53,772 bases of DNA, taken from contig JAILRE010000037.1 of NCBI GenBank assembly GCA_024698505.1, positions 1 through 53,772 on the forward strand, written 5' to 3'. The notes beneath the pieces are model-generated. The model saw nothing but the letters and a program-made list of their open reading frames with translations. It searched no databases and was not told the origin of the DNA. The DNA comes from Clostridiales bacterium (GTDB taxonomy: Bacteria > Bacillota > Clostridia > Christensenellales > CAG-138). Both the position numbers and the translations under genes were made by a program. Below are positions 7,485 through 16,746 of the stretch, piece after piece (positions within the stretch are counted from its first letter, which is position 1; every line of letters begins with the position of its first letter).

Positions 7485-9454
7485 TACTTTTGAAGAGTGA
7501 ATAGATAGACCGGATTCTGCCCGATCATGAGGTTGTGGCCCCCGACGGGGCGCGCCTTGGATACGTTCAGGCAGACGACCTCCGACTCGGCAAAGCCCGT
7601 TTCCTTCATTATCGCCGTCAGCTCGGATACGGTCTCGAGCGAGATCGCCGCGGCGACTATGCGGCAATGCGGGTTTTTATCGAGGATGAGCGAGACTATC
7701 TCCCGCATATTGCCCGAGGAGCCGCCTATGAACGCGTGCGTTGGCGCGGGGAGCTCACGGCAGACCTCGGGAGCGGAGCCTTCGATCACCTCGACGTTTT
7801 TGAGGCCGAACTTCGAGATGTTCTCTTTAAGAAGCTCGACCGCCTCGGGCTTTTTCTCGACGGCAAGCAGCTTTCCGCGCGGCGAGAAAAGCGCCGCCTC
7901 GACCGTCACCGAGCCCGTGCCCGCGCCGATATCCCAGCAAACGGAATCGGCGCTAAGGCGGAACTTCGACATTACCACCGCCCGCACCTCCGACTTGGTC
8001 ATGGGGACGACGGGCTTATCCGCGGGATTGCGCAGAAAAGCTTCGTCGGGAAGGCCGCAGGCAGGGCTTTCGGGGGAGTCGTTTTCTATAAGAAGAGCGG
8101 AGAGAGGATCGAAAGCTTTGCCTGTCATCTCTGCGGCGGAGCCGCGCGATAGACGCTCTTCCTCATAGCCGAGCCTTTCGCCGACCGTGACCTTTACTTC
8201 GTTGAGGCCCGCTCCGTTCAGTTCGTCTATCAGCCTGCCCGCGCCGTTCTCGCCGCCGACGAGGACAAATACGCGCCTGTTCCGGCGCGCCGCGGGGATC
8301 ACGCCCGCGTCACGCCCGTGCAGGCTGACAGAGACGGCGTCTTCATATGAAACGCCTGCCTTCGCGCAGAGGTAAGCCATGGAGCTCACGCCGGGAACGA
8401 CGGCGAGCTCGCAAAAATCGAGCTTGGGAAGAAGCTTTTTCGCCCCGCTGTAAAAGCCGACGTCGCCGCTCAAAAGCACGGCGAAGCGTGAAAACTCCCT
8501 GTGTTCCTTTATAAATTTGACTATCGCATCCGGCGAGACCGCCTCGAAAACGGCCTGATCGGGGCGCGCGGGCCCGAGCATCCTTTTCGCCCCTATGAGG
8601 CATTCGGCGGAGGATATCGCCTCGCTCGCCTCCATCGTCATGCCGCGCTTTTCGCCGGGACCTATCCCGACGACGGCGACCTTGGGGCGGGCGGTGAAGC
8701 CAAAGCGCTTTTCAAGCAGCTCCAGCGTTTCGCCGAAAGAACTGCCATGCGTTCCGCTTTCAGGGCGGCCGATGACGATGAGCTTCGCGCCGGCCTTCAT
8801 GGCGGCAAGCGCCTTTTCCTCAAAGCCGCCTGCTCTGCCGGATTCCTTCGTGACGACGTAGGCGGCGTTGACCGACTTTATCATCGCGGCGTTCAGCTCG
8901 ACCGAGAACGGCCCCTGCATCGCGATGATGTGGGAGGGCAAAAGGCCCGCCTCGCGGCAGGCGGCGATGGAGCTTTCGACGGGCAGAACTCTGGCGAAGA
9001 CGCGCTCTTCAAAGTCCTTTATGCCGGAAAAAGCGGCAAGCTCCTTCGAGCCGGTCGTTAACAGCACGTTCCCGACGCACGCGCTCAAATACTCGACGGC
9101 GGAAGCGATATCCGGCGCCAGAACGGCGTTTTCCGGCGCGTCTTCGCCGCCGCGCTCGAGGCGCAGATACTCAGTGCCGGTATTTTTGCAGGCGTTGACG
9201 AGGTTTTCCGTAACTGCGGAGGCATAGGGATGCGTCGCGTCGATGACGAGATCGAAGCGTTTTTCTCCGAACAGCTCCTCCATGCCCTGCTCGTCCATGC
9301 GCCCGGTGAGGACGTTTATCCTTTCGGAGGGCTCGATCAGCTCCCCGCCGTACTCCGTAGCGGCGCAGGCGGTTATTTGGGCTTCCTGTTCCCTCAGAAA
9401 GTCAATAATGCGGCGTCCCTCGGTAGTCCCCGCAAAAACGCAGAGCTTATACAT
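7484..9454 (-). CDS. cbiJET: fusion of CbiJ (precorrin-6A reductase), CbiE and CbiT
   Basis: A 656-aa three-domain protein. Residues 1-250 are a CbiJ/CobK cobalt-precorrin-6A reductase (VFAGTTEGRRIIDFL start, DATHPYASAVTENL, LLTTGSKELAAF). Residues about 258-450 are the C5-methyltransferase CbiE (VVGIGPGEKRGMT, LIGAKRML, LLSGDVGFYSGA). Residues about 475-656 are the C15-methyltransferase/decarboxylase CbiT (WDIGAGTGSVTVEAAL is SAM motif I; FIGGSSGNMREIV). CbiE-CbiT fusions (CobL) are common; adding the reductase puts three consecutive steps, precorrin-6A to precorrin-8, on one chain. No frameshift separates the parts. It overlaps cbiH by 8 nt. Confidence 0.94.
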   Translation of the reverse strand: MYKLCVFAGTTEGRRIIDFLREQEAQITACAATEYGGELIEPSERINVLTGRMDEQGMEELFGEKRFDLVIDATHPYASAVTENLVNACKNTGTEYLRLERGGEDAPENAVLAPDIASAVEYLSACVGNVLLTTGSKELAAFSGIKDFEERVFARVLPVESSIAACREAGLLPSHIIAMQGPFSVELNAAMIKSVNAAYVVTKESGRAGGFEEKALAAMKAGAKLIVIGRPESGTHGSSFGETLELLEKRFGFTARPKVAVVGIGPGEKRGMTMEASEAISSAECLIGAKRMLGPARPDQAVFEAVSPDAIVKFIKEHREFSRFAVLLSGDVGFYSGAKKLLPKLDFCELAVVPGVSSMAYLCAKAGVSYEDAVSVSLHGRDAGVIPAARRNRRVFVLVGGENGAGRLIDELNGAGLNEVKVTVGERLGYEEERLSRGSAAEMTGKAFDPLSALLIENDSPESPACGLPDEAFLRNPADKPVVPMTKSEVRAVVMSKFRLSADSVCWDIGAGTGSVTVEAALFSPRGKLLAVEKKPEAVELLKENISKFGLKNVEVIEGSAPEVCRELPAPTHAFIGGSSGNMREIVSLILDKNPHCRIVAAAISLETVSELTAIMKETGFAESEVVCLNVSKARPVGGHNLMIGQNPVYLFTLQK

Positions 9455-10178
9455 TGCGATACCCCCTTGGAGTTACCATATTTCCGTTGATCATCTCGGT
9501 ATGCGAATTGCCTATGAACACCGTGCAGAACATATCCGCAGGGAACGAAGCGAGCTCGGACAGGCTCATAACGAAGCGCTCCTCGCCCTCGCGCCCGATA
9601 TTGCGGGCGACGCCGCATATGCGGTCCCCGGGCAGTGTTTTCATCAGTATTTCACAGGCTTTTTTGAGATGCTCGGGGCGGCCGTGGCTCGCGGGATTAT
9701 AGAGCGCGATTGAAAGATCCGCCTCCGCCGCCAGGGTAAGGCGCTTTTCGATCAGGCCCCATTCGGTCAGCCTGTCAGAAAGCGAAATGACGGCGAAATC
9801 GTGCGTGAGAGGAGCGCCGAGGAGCGCCGCGCCGGAGCAGGCGGCGGTGAGGCCGGGGACGACCTCTATATCGGGCTCGGTTTGCTCGCCGCGAAGCTCG
9901 AAGCACAGCCCCGCCATGCCGTAGACGCCGCTGTCGCCGGAGCAAACGAGCGCGCAGGTCTTGCCCTTTTTCGCCTCGTCCAAAGCCATTTGGCAGCGCT
10001 CCGCCTCGCGCGTCATGGGGGTGGTCAGATATTCCTTTTCGGGATAGCGTCCTCTTACGAGATCGACGTAGACGTGATAGCCGATTATCGCGTCGGCGTT
10101 TTTCAGCGCCTCGTCCGCGCGGACGGTCATGTTTTCGTAATTGCCGGGGCCTATGCCCACAACGTAAAGCTTACTCAA
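9447..10178 (-). CDS. cbiH: cobalt-precorrin-3/precorrin-3B C17-methyltransferase
   Basis: A 243-aa SAM-dependent methyltransferase (CbiH/CobJ). It methylates C17 and contracts the corrin ring. Motifs: VVGIGPGNYENMT at the N-terminus, GYHVYVDLV, the SAM-site loop ALVCSGDSGVYGMAGL (about 84-99), and YNPASHGRPEHL (about 158-170). Length is that of the stand-alone enzyme without the ferredoxin-like extension. The start is TTG at 10178, set by GGAGG 6 nt upstream within the end of cbiG; the two genes overlap by 8 nt. Confidence 0.95.
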   Translation of the reverse strand: MSKLYVVGIGPGNYENMTVRADEALKNADAIIGYHVYVDLVRGRYPEKEYLTTPMTREAERCQMALDEAKKGKTCALVCSGDSGVYGMAGLCFELRGEQTEPDIEVVPGLTAACSGAALLGAPLTHDFAVISLSDRLTEWGLIEKRLTLAAEADLSIALYNPASHGRPEHLKKACEILMKTLPGDRICGVARNIGREGEERFVMSLSELASFPADMFCTVFIGNSHTEMINGNMVTPRGYRNV

Positions 10179-11181
10179 ATCGCACCTCCGTTTTTTCCAA
10201 TGCCGCGGCGACGGTAACTCCGTTTTCCGCCGTCTTTCTTATTATCAGTTCATCAGCGCATATCATCGCGGCCCTTTCGCACACGTTGTCCACGCCCGTG
10301 ATCTTTTTAACAAATCCCGAAGGGGTGAAATCCCCTTTGACGGCGTTGAGCTCCTCCGAAGAATAAAAGCTCAGGGGCAATCCGGCTTCGCGGCAGTATT
10401 CGAGAAGGCCCGCCTCTTCCTTTTTGATATCGATGGAGGCGACGCGCTTTACCGCGCGAATATCGATCCCGTTATACGCAAGCGATTTATCGACGGCGTA
10501 TCTTATTATTTCGGCAGGCGTTCCCTTGCGGCAGCCAATGCCGAGCGTTACGCATTTCGGGATGAGGCGAAGCGTGCGTTCAAACGGCTCATCCGTACGG
10601 TACGTGATATAGATCCCCGTCCCGCCTTCGCCGGTCCTGAGCCCCGCGGGGAGCTCGCACTTTACGGGGAAATCGCTCTTTATGGGGACGTCTCCCTCCA
10701 GCACCGCCGCGGATACGGCCTTTGCCGCGTCCATGCCGCTTATGGCGAAGCCATGCGTTTTAGCCCATGAATCAACGGAAAAACGCCCGTTGGAATCGGT
10801 CGCCGTGGTAATGACGGGCACGGCTCCCAAAGCCTTTGCAATGCGCTCCGCAAGCGCGTTGGCTCCGCCGAGATGCCCTGAAAGCAGGGCGACGGCGAAT
10901 CTTCCCGTCTCGTCGACTGCGACTACCGCGGGATCGGTCGTTTTGCTTCTTATAAACGGCGCGACGGAGCGCACCGCGATCCCGCAGGAGGAGACGAAAA
11001 CGAGCGCCTCGGATGCACCGAAGGCCTCCTCATACAGCAGAGCGGAGGGCTTGGGTATCGGCAAAAAGCCTTCGCCCGCAAGCCTTTCGGCGGTGTAGAA
11101 GCGAAGCTCCCCGCCGAGCGCGCCGCCTATCCTGCGGGCGGTCTCGATCCCTTTTCTGCTGTATGCGAAGAGCGTTATCAT
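10171..11181 (-). CDS. cbiG: cobalt-precorrin-5A hydrolase
   Basis: A 336-aa CbiG. It opens the delta-lactone of cobalt-precorrin-5A and releases acetaldehyde, a step of the anaerobic (early-cobalt) route. The N-terminal, central and C-terminal CbiG domains are all present: FVSSCGIAVRSVAPFI (about 62-77), LLSGHLGGANALA (about 98-110), and the C-terminal LGIGCRKGTPAEII (about 215-230). It overlaps cbiF by 4 nt (ATGA). Confidence 0.95.
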   Translation of the reverse strand: MITLFAYSRKGIETARRIGGALGGELRFYTAERLAGEGFLPIPKPSALLYEEAFGASEALVFVSSCGIAVRSVAPFIRSKTTDPAVVAVDETGRFAVALLSGHLGGANALAERIAKALGAVPVITTATDSNGRFSVDSWAKTHGFAISGMDAAKAVSAAVLEGDVPIKSDFPVKCELPAGLRTGEGGTGIYITYRTDEPFERTLRLIPKCVTLGIGCRKGTPAEIIRYAVDKSLAYNGIDIRAVKRVASIDIKKEEAGLLEYCREAGLPLSFYSSEELNAVKGDFTPSGFVKKITGVDNVCERAAMICADELIIRKTAENGVTVAAALEKTEVRFE

Positions 11182-11930
11182 TTTGCGTTCCTGAACTCCG
11201 TCGTGAATTTCGGGTCGTATAAAAGCGAGCGCAGGTATTCTTCGCCCATGCAGCCGCCGACTATGATGAGGCTTGTCTTCTTCAATCCGTTCTCGGTCAC
11301 GGTCCTGTGGAGCGTGCCGACGGTGCAGTGAAACATCCTCTCGTCAGGCCAGGTCGCCTTGTAGACGACCGCGGCGGGGGTATCCTCGGGATAGCCGCCC
11401 TCTATGAGTTCCTTCTGGAGCTTTTCGGTCAGCGAGGTCGAGAGGAACAGCACCATCGTCGCCCCGTGCGCGGCGAGGGATACGATGCTCTCCTTCTCCG
11501 GGACGGGCGTTTTGCCGGCGGCGCGCGTTATTATGACCGTCTGGCTGACGCCGGGGAGGGTGTATTCCGCCTTCAGCGAAGCCGCCGCGCCGCAGAACGA
11601 GCTGACGCCCGGCGTTACGTCATATTCTATCCCGAGCTTCTTAAGCTCGTCGAACTGCTCTCTGACCGCGCCGTATATCGAAGAATCGCCCGTGTGCAGG
11701 CGAACGGCGGTCTTGCCCGTCGCCTCGGCGTTTTTCATTATTTCTATGACCTCTTCGAGCGTCAGCTTTGCGCTGTCGAATATCTCGCAGTCCTTTTTGC
11801 AGTACGAAAGCAGCTCCGGATTCACGAGCGAGCCCGCCCAGATCACGACGTCCGCTTCGGAAAGGAGCCTTGCTCCCCTCACGGTGATGAGATCGGCGGC
11901 TCCCGAGCCTGCTCCGACAAAATGCACCAT
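11178..11930 (-). CDS. cbiF: cobalt-precorrin-4 C11-methyltransferase
   Basis: A 250-aa SAM methyltransferase (CbiF/CobM). Motifs: VHFVGAGSGAADLITVRG at the N-terminus, WAGSLVNPELL, RLHTGDSSIYGAVREQ (about 78-93), and TPGVSSFCGAAA. I place the start at 11930: AAGGAGG inside the end of cbiD is 7 nt before this ATG, whereas the ATG at 11936 would be one base from it. Usual family length. Confidence 0.95.
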   Translation of the reverse strand: MVHFVGAGSGAADLITVRGARLLSEADVVIWAGSLVNPELLSYCKKDCEIFDSAKLTLEEVIEIMKNAEATGKTAVRLHTGDSSIYGAVREQFDELKKLGIEYDVTPGVSSFCGAAASLKAEYTLPGVSQTVIITRAAGKTPVPEKESIVSLAAHGATMVLFLSTSLTEKLQKELIEGGYPEDTPAAVVYKATWPDERMFHCTVGTLHRTVTENGLKKTSLIIVGGCMGEEYLRSLLYDPKFTTEFRNAK

Positions 11931-11932
11931 GG

Positions 11933-13069
11933 TCATTCCTCCTTGAAAAAACTTAAGTATTCACGGGCTTTTTCGGTCTCGCCCAATATCCCGTATTCCT
12001 TTGAGAACATTATCATTTCAACGCTCATTTCCCCGCCGGCTCTGTGGGCAAGGTTCGCCTTTGCCCTTTTCGTCACAGCGTCGAGCGCGCGCCTTTCGAG
12101 CGCGGGATCCTTTTCCCGCATGAGGCGTATCGCCTCGTCGCAGGCGACGCAGCCGAGTATATCGGAAACGAGCTTCTTATCCGCCCCTTCCGCGCCCGCG
12201 TGGGCGGCGAGTATCTCCATGCGGCAGTCGCCGTACTTCGAGTGGGTGTTCATCATGTTCCCCGCGAGCTTGACGAGCTTGCCGATATGCCCTATGAGGA
12301 GTATCCTCCCAAAGCCGAGCTCGCGGCAGATATCCAGCGAATCGCCTATGAAATTCGAGGTCTGCACGGCGGTCTCGGGATCGACGCCGAGTGAGCTTTT
12401 TATGAACTCCGCGCCGTAATTGCCCGGGGTGAGGAGCGCGTTTTCGAACCCCATCGCCCGCTTTTGGGAAAGCTCCGTGCGGATGGTATCGACGAGCGCC
12501 TTTTCGCTCATCGGCTCGACTATACCCGTCGTGCCGAGCACCGATATGCCGCCGACTATGCCGAGACGGGGATTGAAGGTCTTCTTCGCAAGCTCCGCGC
12601 CTGCGGGAATTGATATTACTACGGAAAGTCCTTCCCTGCAGTCGAAGAGCTTCATGACCTCCTCGACGTTCTCCCTTATCATGCTGCGCGGAACGGAGTT
12701 GATCGCGGCGTTCCCGACCGGCTGATCGAGCCCGGGCTTTGTCACGCGGCCCACTCCCTCACCGCCGTCGATATGAACGCCCGGCTCGGAGCAAAGGCTG
12801 ACCCTTGAACAGACGAGCGCGCCGTCCGTGATATCCGGATCGTCGCCCGCGTCCTTCCTGACCGCGCAGGAAACGGCGGCGTCGGTCGTTTCGATATCCT
12901 CTATATCGAGCTCGAGCGTGATGCCCTTCGGAGTTTCGAGCGAAATATGCTCCTTGCGCCTGCCGGAGAGCAGCATGTACGCCGCCGCCTTCGAAGCCGC
13001 CGCCGCGCATGAGCCGGTGGTGTAGCCTAGCCTTAATTTCTTTCCGTCCTGAATTATAAATTCGTTCAT
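11933..13069 (-). CDS. cbiD: cobalt-precorrin-5B C1-methyltransferase
   Basis: A 378-aa CbiD, full length. It carries the family start KLRLGYTTGSCAAAASKAA and the GVGRVTKPGLDQPVGNAAIN stretch, FNPRLGIVGGISVLGTTGIVEPMS (about 165-190) and LLIGHIGKLVKLAGNMMNTHSK (about 255-275). It methylates C1 in the anaerobic pathway, which together with cbiG shows that this operon encodes the oxygen-independent route. Overlaps cbiC by 4 nt. Confidence 0.97.
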   Translation of the reverse strand: MNEFIIQDGKKLRLGYTTGSCAAAASKAAAYMLLSGRRKEHISLETPKGITLELDIEDIETTDAAVSCAVRKDAGDDPDITDGALVCSRVSLCSEPGVHIDGGEGVGRVTKPGLDQPVGNAAINSVPRSMIRENVEEVMKLFDCREGLSVVISIPAGAELAKKTFNPRLGIVGGISVLGTTGIVEPMSEKALVDTIRTELSQKRAMGFENALLTPGNYGAEFIKSSLGVDPETAVQTSNFIGDSLDICRELGFGRILLIGHIGKLVKLAGNMMNTHSKYGDCRMEILAAHAGAEGADKKLVSDILGCVACDEAIRLMREKDPALERRALDAVTKRAKANLAHRAGGEMSVEMIMFSKEYGILGETEKAREYLSFFKEE

Positions 13070-13695
13070 CTCGTTATCTGATAAAGCATTGCGTTGACGA
13101 TAGCCGCGGCGACGTTCGAGCCGCCCTTCCTGCCGCGCGCCACGATGTGCGGGACGGAGGACGCGATAATGAGTTCCTTCGATTCGACGACGTTCACGAA
13201 GCCGACGGGCACGCCGATTATGAGCTTTGGCGCGAGCCTGCCCGCCGAGATCAGCTCGTCCAGCGCGATAAGCGCGGTCGGCGCGTTGCCTACGGCGAAT
13301 ATCAGCGGTTTATTGAGCCCCGCCGCCTTTTCCATGGAGACCGCGGCGCGGGTCACGCCGCGCGCCTTGGCTTCCGCCGCCACGTCCTCGTCGGACATAA
13401 AGCAGTGCACCTCTCCGCCGAGCTTCGCGAGGGTCGTTTTGCTGATACCCGACTTCGCCATCTGCGTGTCGGTCACTATATCGCAGCCGTTTTTCAGGGC
13501 TTCGATACCCAATTTCACCGCGTGCTCCGAAAAAACGAGGTTTTTCACGTACTCGAAATCGGCGGTCGTGTGGATGACGCGCTTTATGACAAGCTCGTTT
13601 TCGGGATCGAGGACAACGCCCTCGTCGGCGAGAATGCCCGAGATGATCTCGAAGCTGCGTTTTTCTATCTCCATGGGTCTTATTATCTCAAACAC
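13066..13695 (-). CDS. cbiC: cobalt-precorrin-8 methylmutase
   Basis: A 209-aa CbiC/CobH. It moves the C11 methyl group to C12 to give cobyrinic acid. Motifs: RVIHTTADFEY (about 40-50) with the catalytic His of the family, DTQMAKSGI (about 76-84), and GVPVGFVNVVESKE (about 160-173). Usual length. It overlaps cbiA by 8 nt. Confidence 0.96.
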   Translation of the reverse strand: MFEIIRPMEIEKRSFEIISGILADEGVVLDPENELVIKRVIHTTADFEYVKNLVFSEHAVKLGIEALKNGCDIVTDTQMAKSGISKTTLAKLGGEVHCFMSDEDVAAEAKARGVTRAAVSMEKAAGLNKPLIFAVGNAPTALIALDELISAGRLAPKLIIGVPVGFVNVVESKELIIASSVPHIVARGRKGGSNVAAAIVNAMLYQITR

Positions 13696-15046
13696 GGTGT
13701 TTCTCCTTCAGCATAGCGTCGTAAAAGCCCCTTGCAAAATCGGGGTTCGCGTAAAAATGTACGTGCGGATAGCCCGCGTAAAGCGTTTCGGACGCGTGCA
13801 CGCAGGGCCAGCTCCTGCCGTCGGGCTTTCGCGCGGTGAAGCCTTCCCCGGGATCCTCCGCGTCCCAATGATGAAACTCGTGCGCGGGGATGGCTTCGCC
13901 CTTTTTGCAGAGCATATTGTCCTTTTCGGCGGTGAGAGTAACGTACCCGAACCGCGTGAGACGGCCGTTGTCGAAGCTCCTGCCCTTGATAAAGCCGACC
14001 ATGGGATGCTCGCCTATCGCCTCCGTCAGGTACATGAACCCGCCGCACTCCGCGACGCAGGGAAGCCCGTTTTCCAAAGCCCGCCCTATACTTTCGCGCA
14101 TGGAGGCGTTGGCGGAAAGCCGCTTGGCGTAAAGCTCCGGATAGCCGCCGCCGAGGTACAGCCCCTGCACGTTTTCGGGAAGCCGCGCGTCCGCGATCGG
14201 GCTGAAGGGGATGAGCTCCGCGCCCATCCCGCGAAGGAGGTCGAGGCTTTCCTCGTAATAGAAGCAGAACGCCCTGTCGCGCGCGACGGCGATGCGCACG
14301 GGCTCGCGCTTTTCTGACGCGATCGGCTCGAACGAAAGCTCGGGCGCGGTGCGTGAAAGCCCGATGATCCCATCCAGATCGAGGCTTTTTTCCGCCTGTT
14401 CGGCGAGGAGGCGCATCTTTGTCTTTATATCGGCGATCTCGTCCGCGGTGACGAGCCCCAGATGCCGGCTGCCTATCACGCATTCCGGCATGCGCGGCAT
14501 GAAGCCGAGGGGCTTTATGCCGAGGCGGGTCTCTATCTCCGGCGCGAGCGCGGAATACACCTTTTCGGCGCAGTTGTTGAGTATCACGCCCTTTATGAAG
14601 CTTTCCGGCACAAACTCCGAAAAGCCCTTTATCTGCGCCAGGATCGAGAGCGAAGCGCCCTTGGCGTTCACGGTGAGCACTGCGGGCGTTCTCGTTATGC
14701 GGGCGACGTCGTACGCGCTCGCTTTCATCGTGGTGAGTCCGAGCCCGTCGTAATAGCCCATGACGCCCTCGATTACGGTGAGCGCCCTTTCCCCGCCGTT
14801 CTTTGCGAGCAGGAAGCGGAGCGTTTTTTCATCGAAAAAGAAGGGATCGAGGTTCAAGGACGGCGCGCCGATGACGCTCCTGTGGAACATGGGGTCGATG
14901 TAATCGGGGCCGCATTTGGCGGCGCCGACTTCGATCCCGCGGTTTTTGAGCGCAGACAGCACGGCGCAGGTCAGGGTGGTTTTACCGCAGCCGGAGCCCG
15001 TGCCCGCTATCAGGAGCCTATTGATCTTTGCATTGGTTTCACTCAT
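13688..15046 (-). CDS. cbiA: cobyrinic acid a,c-diamide synthase
   Basis: A 452-aa CbiA/CobB. It amidates the a and c side chains of cobyrinic acid with glutamine and ATP. The N-terminal ATP domain has GTGSGCGKTTLTCAVLSAL (about 15-33), AAKCGPDYIDPMFH and EGVMGYYDGL. The C-terminal glutamine amidotransferase domain has the nucleophile Cys in PCVAECGGFMYL (about 330) and a C-terminal HVHFYANPDFARGFY. The same two-domain plan is seen in cobQ of this operon. Confidence 0.96.
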   Translation of the reverse strand: MSETNAKINRLLIAGTGSGCGKTTLTCAVLSALKNRGIEVGAAKCGPDYIDPMFHRSVIGAPSLNLDPFFFDEKTLRFLLAKNGGERALTVIEGVMGYYDGLGLTTMKASAYDVARITRTPAVLTVNAKGASLSILAQIKGFSEFVPESFIKGVILNNCAEKVYSALAPEIETRLGIKPLGFMPRMPECVIGSRHLGLVTADEIADIKTKMRLLAEQAEKSLDLDGIIGLSRTAPELSFEPIASEKREPVRIAVARDRAFCFYYEESLDLLRGMGAELIPFSPIADARLPENVQGLYLGGGYPELYAKRLSANASMRESIGRALENGLPCVAECGGFMYLTEAIGEHPMVGFIKGRSFDNGRLTRFGYVTLTAEKDNMLCKKGEAIPAHEFHHWDAEDPGEGFTARKPDGRSWPCVHASETLYAGYPHVHFYANPDFARGFYDAMLKEKHRV

Positions 15047-15629
15047 TTTCTTCGGGCTCCGCGGGTGTTTTACAGAACCTGACGGGCTTCGTTCCGTCGA
15101 ACTCCACGGTGTAACCCGTGCCGGTGCCCGGCGTGAACGCGAACCTGCCGTTGGGGTTGGGAAAAAGCCTTGCGAGCACTCCGCCGATAACGCCGCCGTG
15201 GGTGATTATAACGGCGTCCTCGCCCGCCTCGATTATCGGCTTCAGCGCCGCAAGCGCGCGGTCCGTCACCTGCTCGCCGCTTTCGCCGCCGGGACAGACG
15301 TTCTTTTCGTTATCGCCCGTGCACCATTCGATGAATTTGGGATCGTTCTTCAGCTCCTCGTATGAGCGCATCTCGAATTCCCCGAGGTCTATCTCCCTCA
15401 TGCCGGGAAGCGCCTCGTGCGGGATGTCGCCGTAGAGCGCGGCAAAGCTCTGCTCCGCGCGTTTCATGCCGCTCGTGTAATACTTTCCGACGACGGGATA
15501 GCCGCCCTTTTCGGCGAGAGCTTTCAGCTCCTCCTCGCTTTCGGGGAGTATCGGGATATCCGAAGCGCCGTAATAGAGGCCGCGGACGTTGCCCTCGGTA
15601 TTTCCGTGGCGAAGCAGCGTCAGCTTCAT
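15039..15629 (-). CDS. cobC: alpha-ribazole phosphatase, histidine phosphatase family
   Basis: A 196-aa phosphoglycerate-mutase-like phosphatase. It probably removes the 5' phosphate of alpha-ribazole phosphate (or of the final cobalamin phosphate). Catalytic features: LLRHGNTEGN at the N-terminus (His phosphorylated during catalysis), the acid residue in REIDLGEFE (about 80-88) and the second His in VIITHGGVIGG (about 142-152). Placed between cbiA and the CobU-like gene, overlapping both (8 and 4 nt). Family is clear; substrate is from context. Confidence 0.85.
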   Translation of the reverse strand: MKLTLLRHGNTEGNVRGLYYGASDIPILPESEEELKALAEKGGYPVVGKYYTSGMKRAEQSFAALYGDIPHEALPGMREIDLGEFEMRSYEELKNDPKFIEWCTGDNEKNVCPGGESGEQVTDRALAALKPIIEAGEDAVIITHGGVIGGVLARLFPNPNGRFAFTPGTGTGYTVEFDGTKPVRFCKTPAEPEENE

Positions 15630-16000
15630 TTCAATCTCTCCTCCAATCCGCAGAAAATCCTTGTGACGGAATCGGCTTTTTCGGCAAGCTTCCTCAAAAC
15701 CGCGCCGTGCGTTTCGCGAAAGAGCCTTTCGGCTTTGTCCGTCGGGACTATCCCGCAGCCGACCTCACGCGAGATAACGACGGCGTTTTTTATATGCGGC
15801 AAAAGGCTTTTAACTATCTCGTCCGGCGAGAGACCTTCCGCCGCCGCGCGCCTCGTCAGCGCCTCAAGATGATAAAAACAGGCGCGGTCTTTATCGGGGA
15901 AGCCCGCAGAAAGATCGAAAAGCGCCTCCTTCGAAAAGCCGTATTTGTTTACCGCGTAATTCAGCTTTCCCTGATACGCGCCGCCGATGATAAGATCCAT
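15626..16000 (-). CDS. CobU-like protein with altered P-loop
   Basis: A 124-aa protein. It starts MDLIIGGAYQGKLNYAV: a Walker-A-like GGAYQGK in the same place as the GGSKSGKSS of CobU, but followed by Leu in place of Ser/Thr. VVISREVGCGIVPTDKAERLF (about 75-95) matches the CobU motif in which the arginine/aspartate region lies. It is two thirds the length of CobU (176 aa here). The start is fixed by GGGAGGT 5 nt upstream; longer in-frame starts lie in cobS. A bona fide CobU is encoded four genes away in the same operon, so this is either a diverged second kinase or a protein with another role. Confidence 0.75.
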   Translation of the reverse strand: MDLIIGGAYQGKLNYAVNKYGFSKEALFDLSAGFPDKDRACFYHLEALTRRAAAEGLSPDEIVKSLLPHIKNAVVISREVGCGIVPTDKAERLFRETHGAVLRKLAEKADSVTRIFCGLEERLK

Positions 16001-16002
16001 TT

Positions 16003-16746
16003 TTACCTCCCGAAAACAAGTACGATAATGCCGGCAAGCTCGCCCAAAGTGAGCGCGAAGCCCGAGATATCGCCGTTCATGCCGCCGAGCTGCTTCTTCC
16101 CGTAAAGGCAGAAGAGCCAGTAGCCCACGGCCGCCGCCGCAGGAGCGATGCCCGAAAGCCCCATGAACACGACGGGGAGCGCGACCGCCGCCAAAAGCAT
16201 TATGCAAAGCGGTATGATGAGCCGTTTATCCCTCTTTCTCGAATACTGGCTCGTGCTCATGGGCGGAAGGGCCAGCACCGCGGCGCCCGCGCATGCGCGG
16301 GTCGAAACGGGTATCAGCGAGAGGGGGATGAGCTTTTCCGCCGAGTACTCCCATGACATAAGCACGGCAAACGACGCGAGCATCAAAAGCCCCAGCGAGA
16401 TGACCGCGAACGAGCCCGCGTGCGGATCCTTCAGTATTTTCCGCCGCGTTTCGAGATCGCGCCTCGATAACGCCGCGTCGCAAACGTCCATAAAGCCGTC
16501 GAGATGTATAAAGCCCGTCAGAAGCCACGGCGCGGCGGAAAGGAGAGCCGCCGTGACCGCCGCGGGAAAGGCGAGCAGATGCGTTAAATACGCCGCGAGC
16601 ACCCAAACGCCGCCGACGATGAGCCCCATCGCGGGCAGGAACACGAGCATCCTGTCGAGCGCCTTTTCATCCCATTTTTTATACGGGCACGGCACGGCGA
16701 GGAACATCCCCCACGCCATGAAAAACGCGTGAAGCCATGCTTTCAT
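16003..16746 (-). CDS. cobS: adenosylcobinamide-GDP ribazoletransferase (cobalamin synthase)
   Basis: A 247-aa membrane protein with about six TM segments. It joins adenosylcobinamide-GDP to alpha-ribazole (phosphate), the last ring-assembly step, at the membrane. Motifs: FLAVPCPYKKW near the N-terminus, GFIHLDGFMDVCDAAL (about 76-91) with the family Asp residues, and KDPHAGSFAVI (about 105-115). Standard length. Its ATG overlaps the TGA of cobU. Confidence 0.95.
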   Translation of the reverse strand: MKAWLHAFFMAWGMFLAVPCPYKKWDEKALDRMLVFLPAMGLIVGGVWVLAAYLTHLLAFPAAVTAALLSAAPWLLTGFIHLDGFMDVCDAALSRRDLETRRKILKDPHAGSFAVISLGLLMLASFAVLMSWEYSAEKLIPLSLIPVSTRACAGAAVLALPPMSTSQYSRKRDKRLIIPLCIMLLAAVALPVVFMGLSGIAPAAAAVGYWLFCLYGKKQLGGMNGDISGFALTLGELAGIIVLVFGR

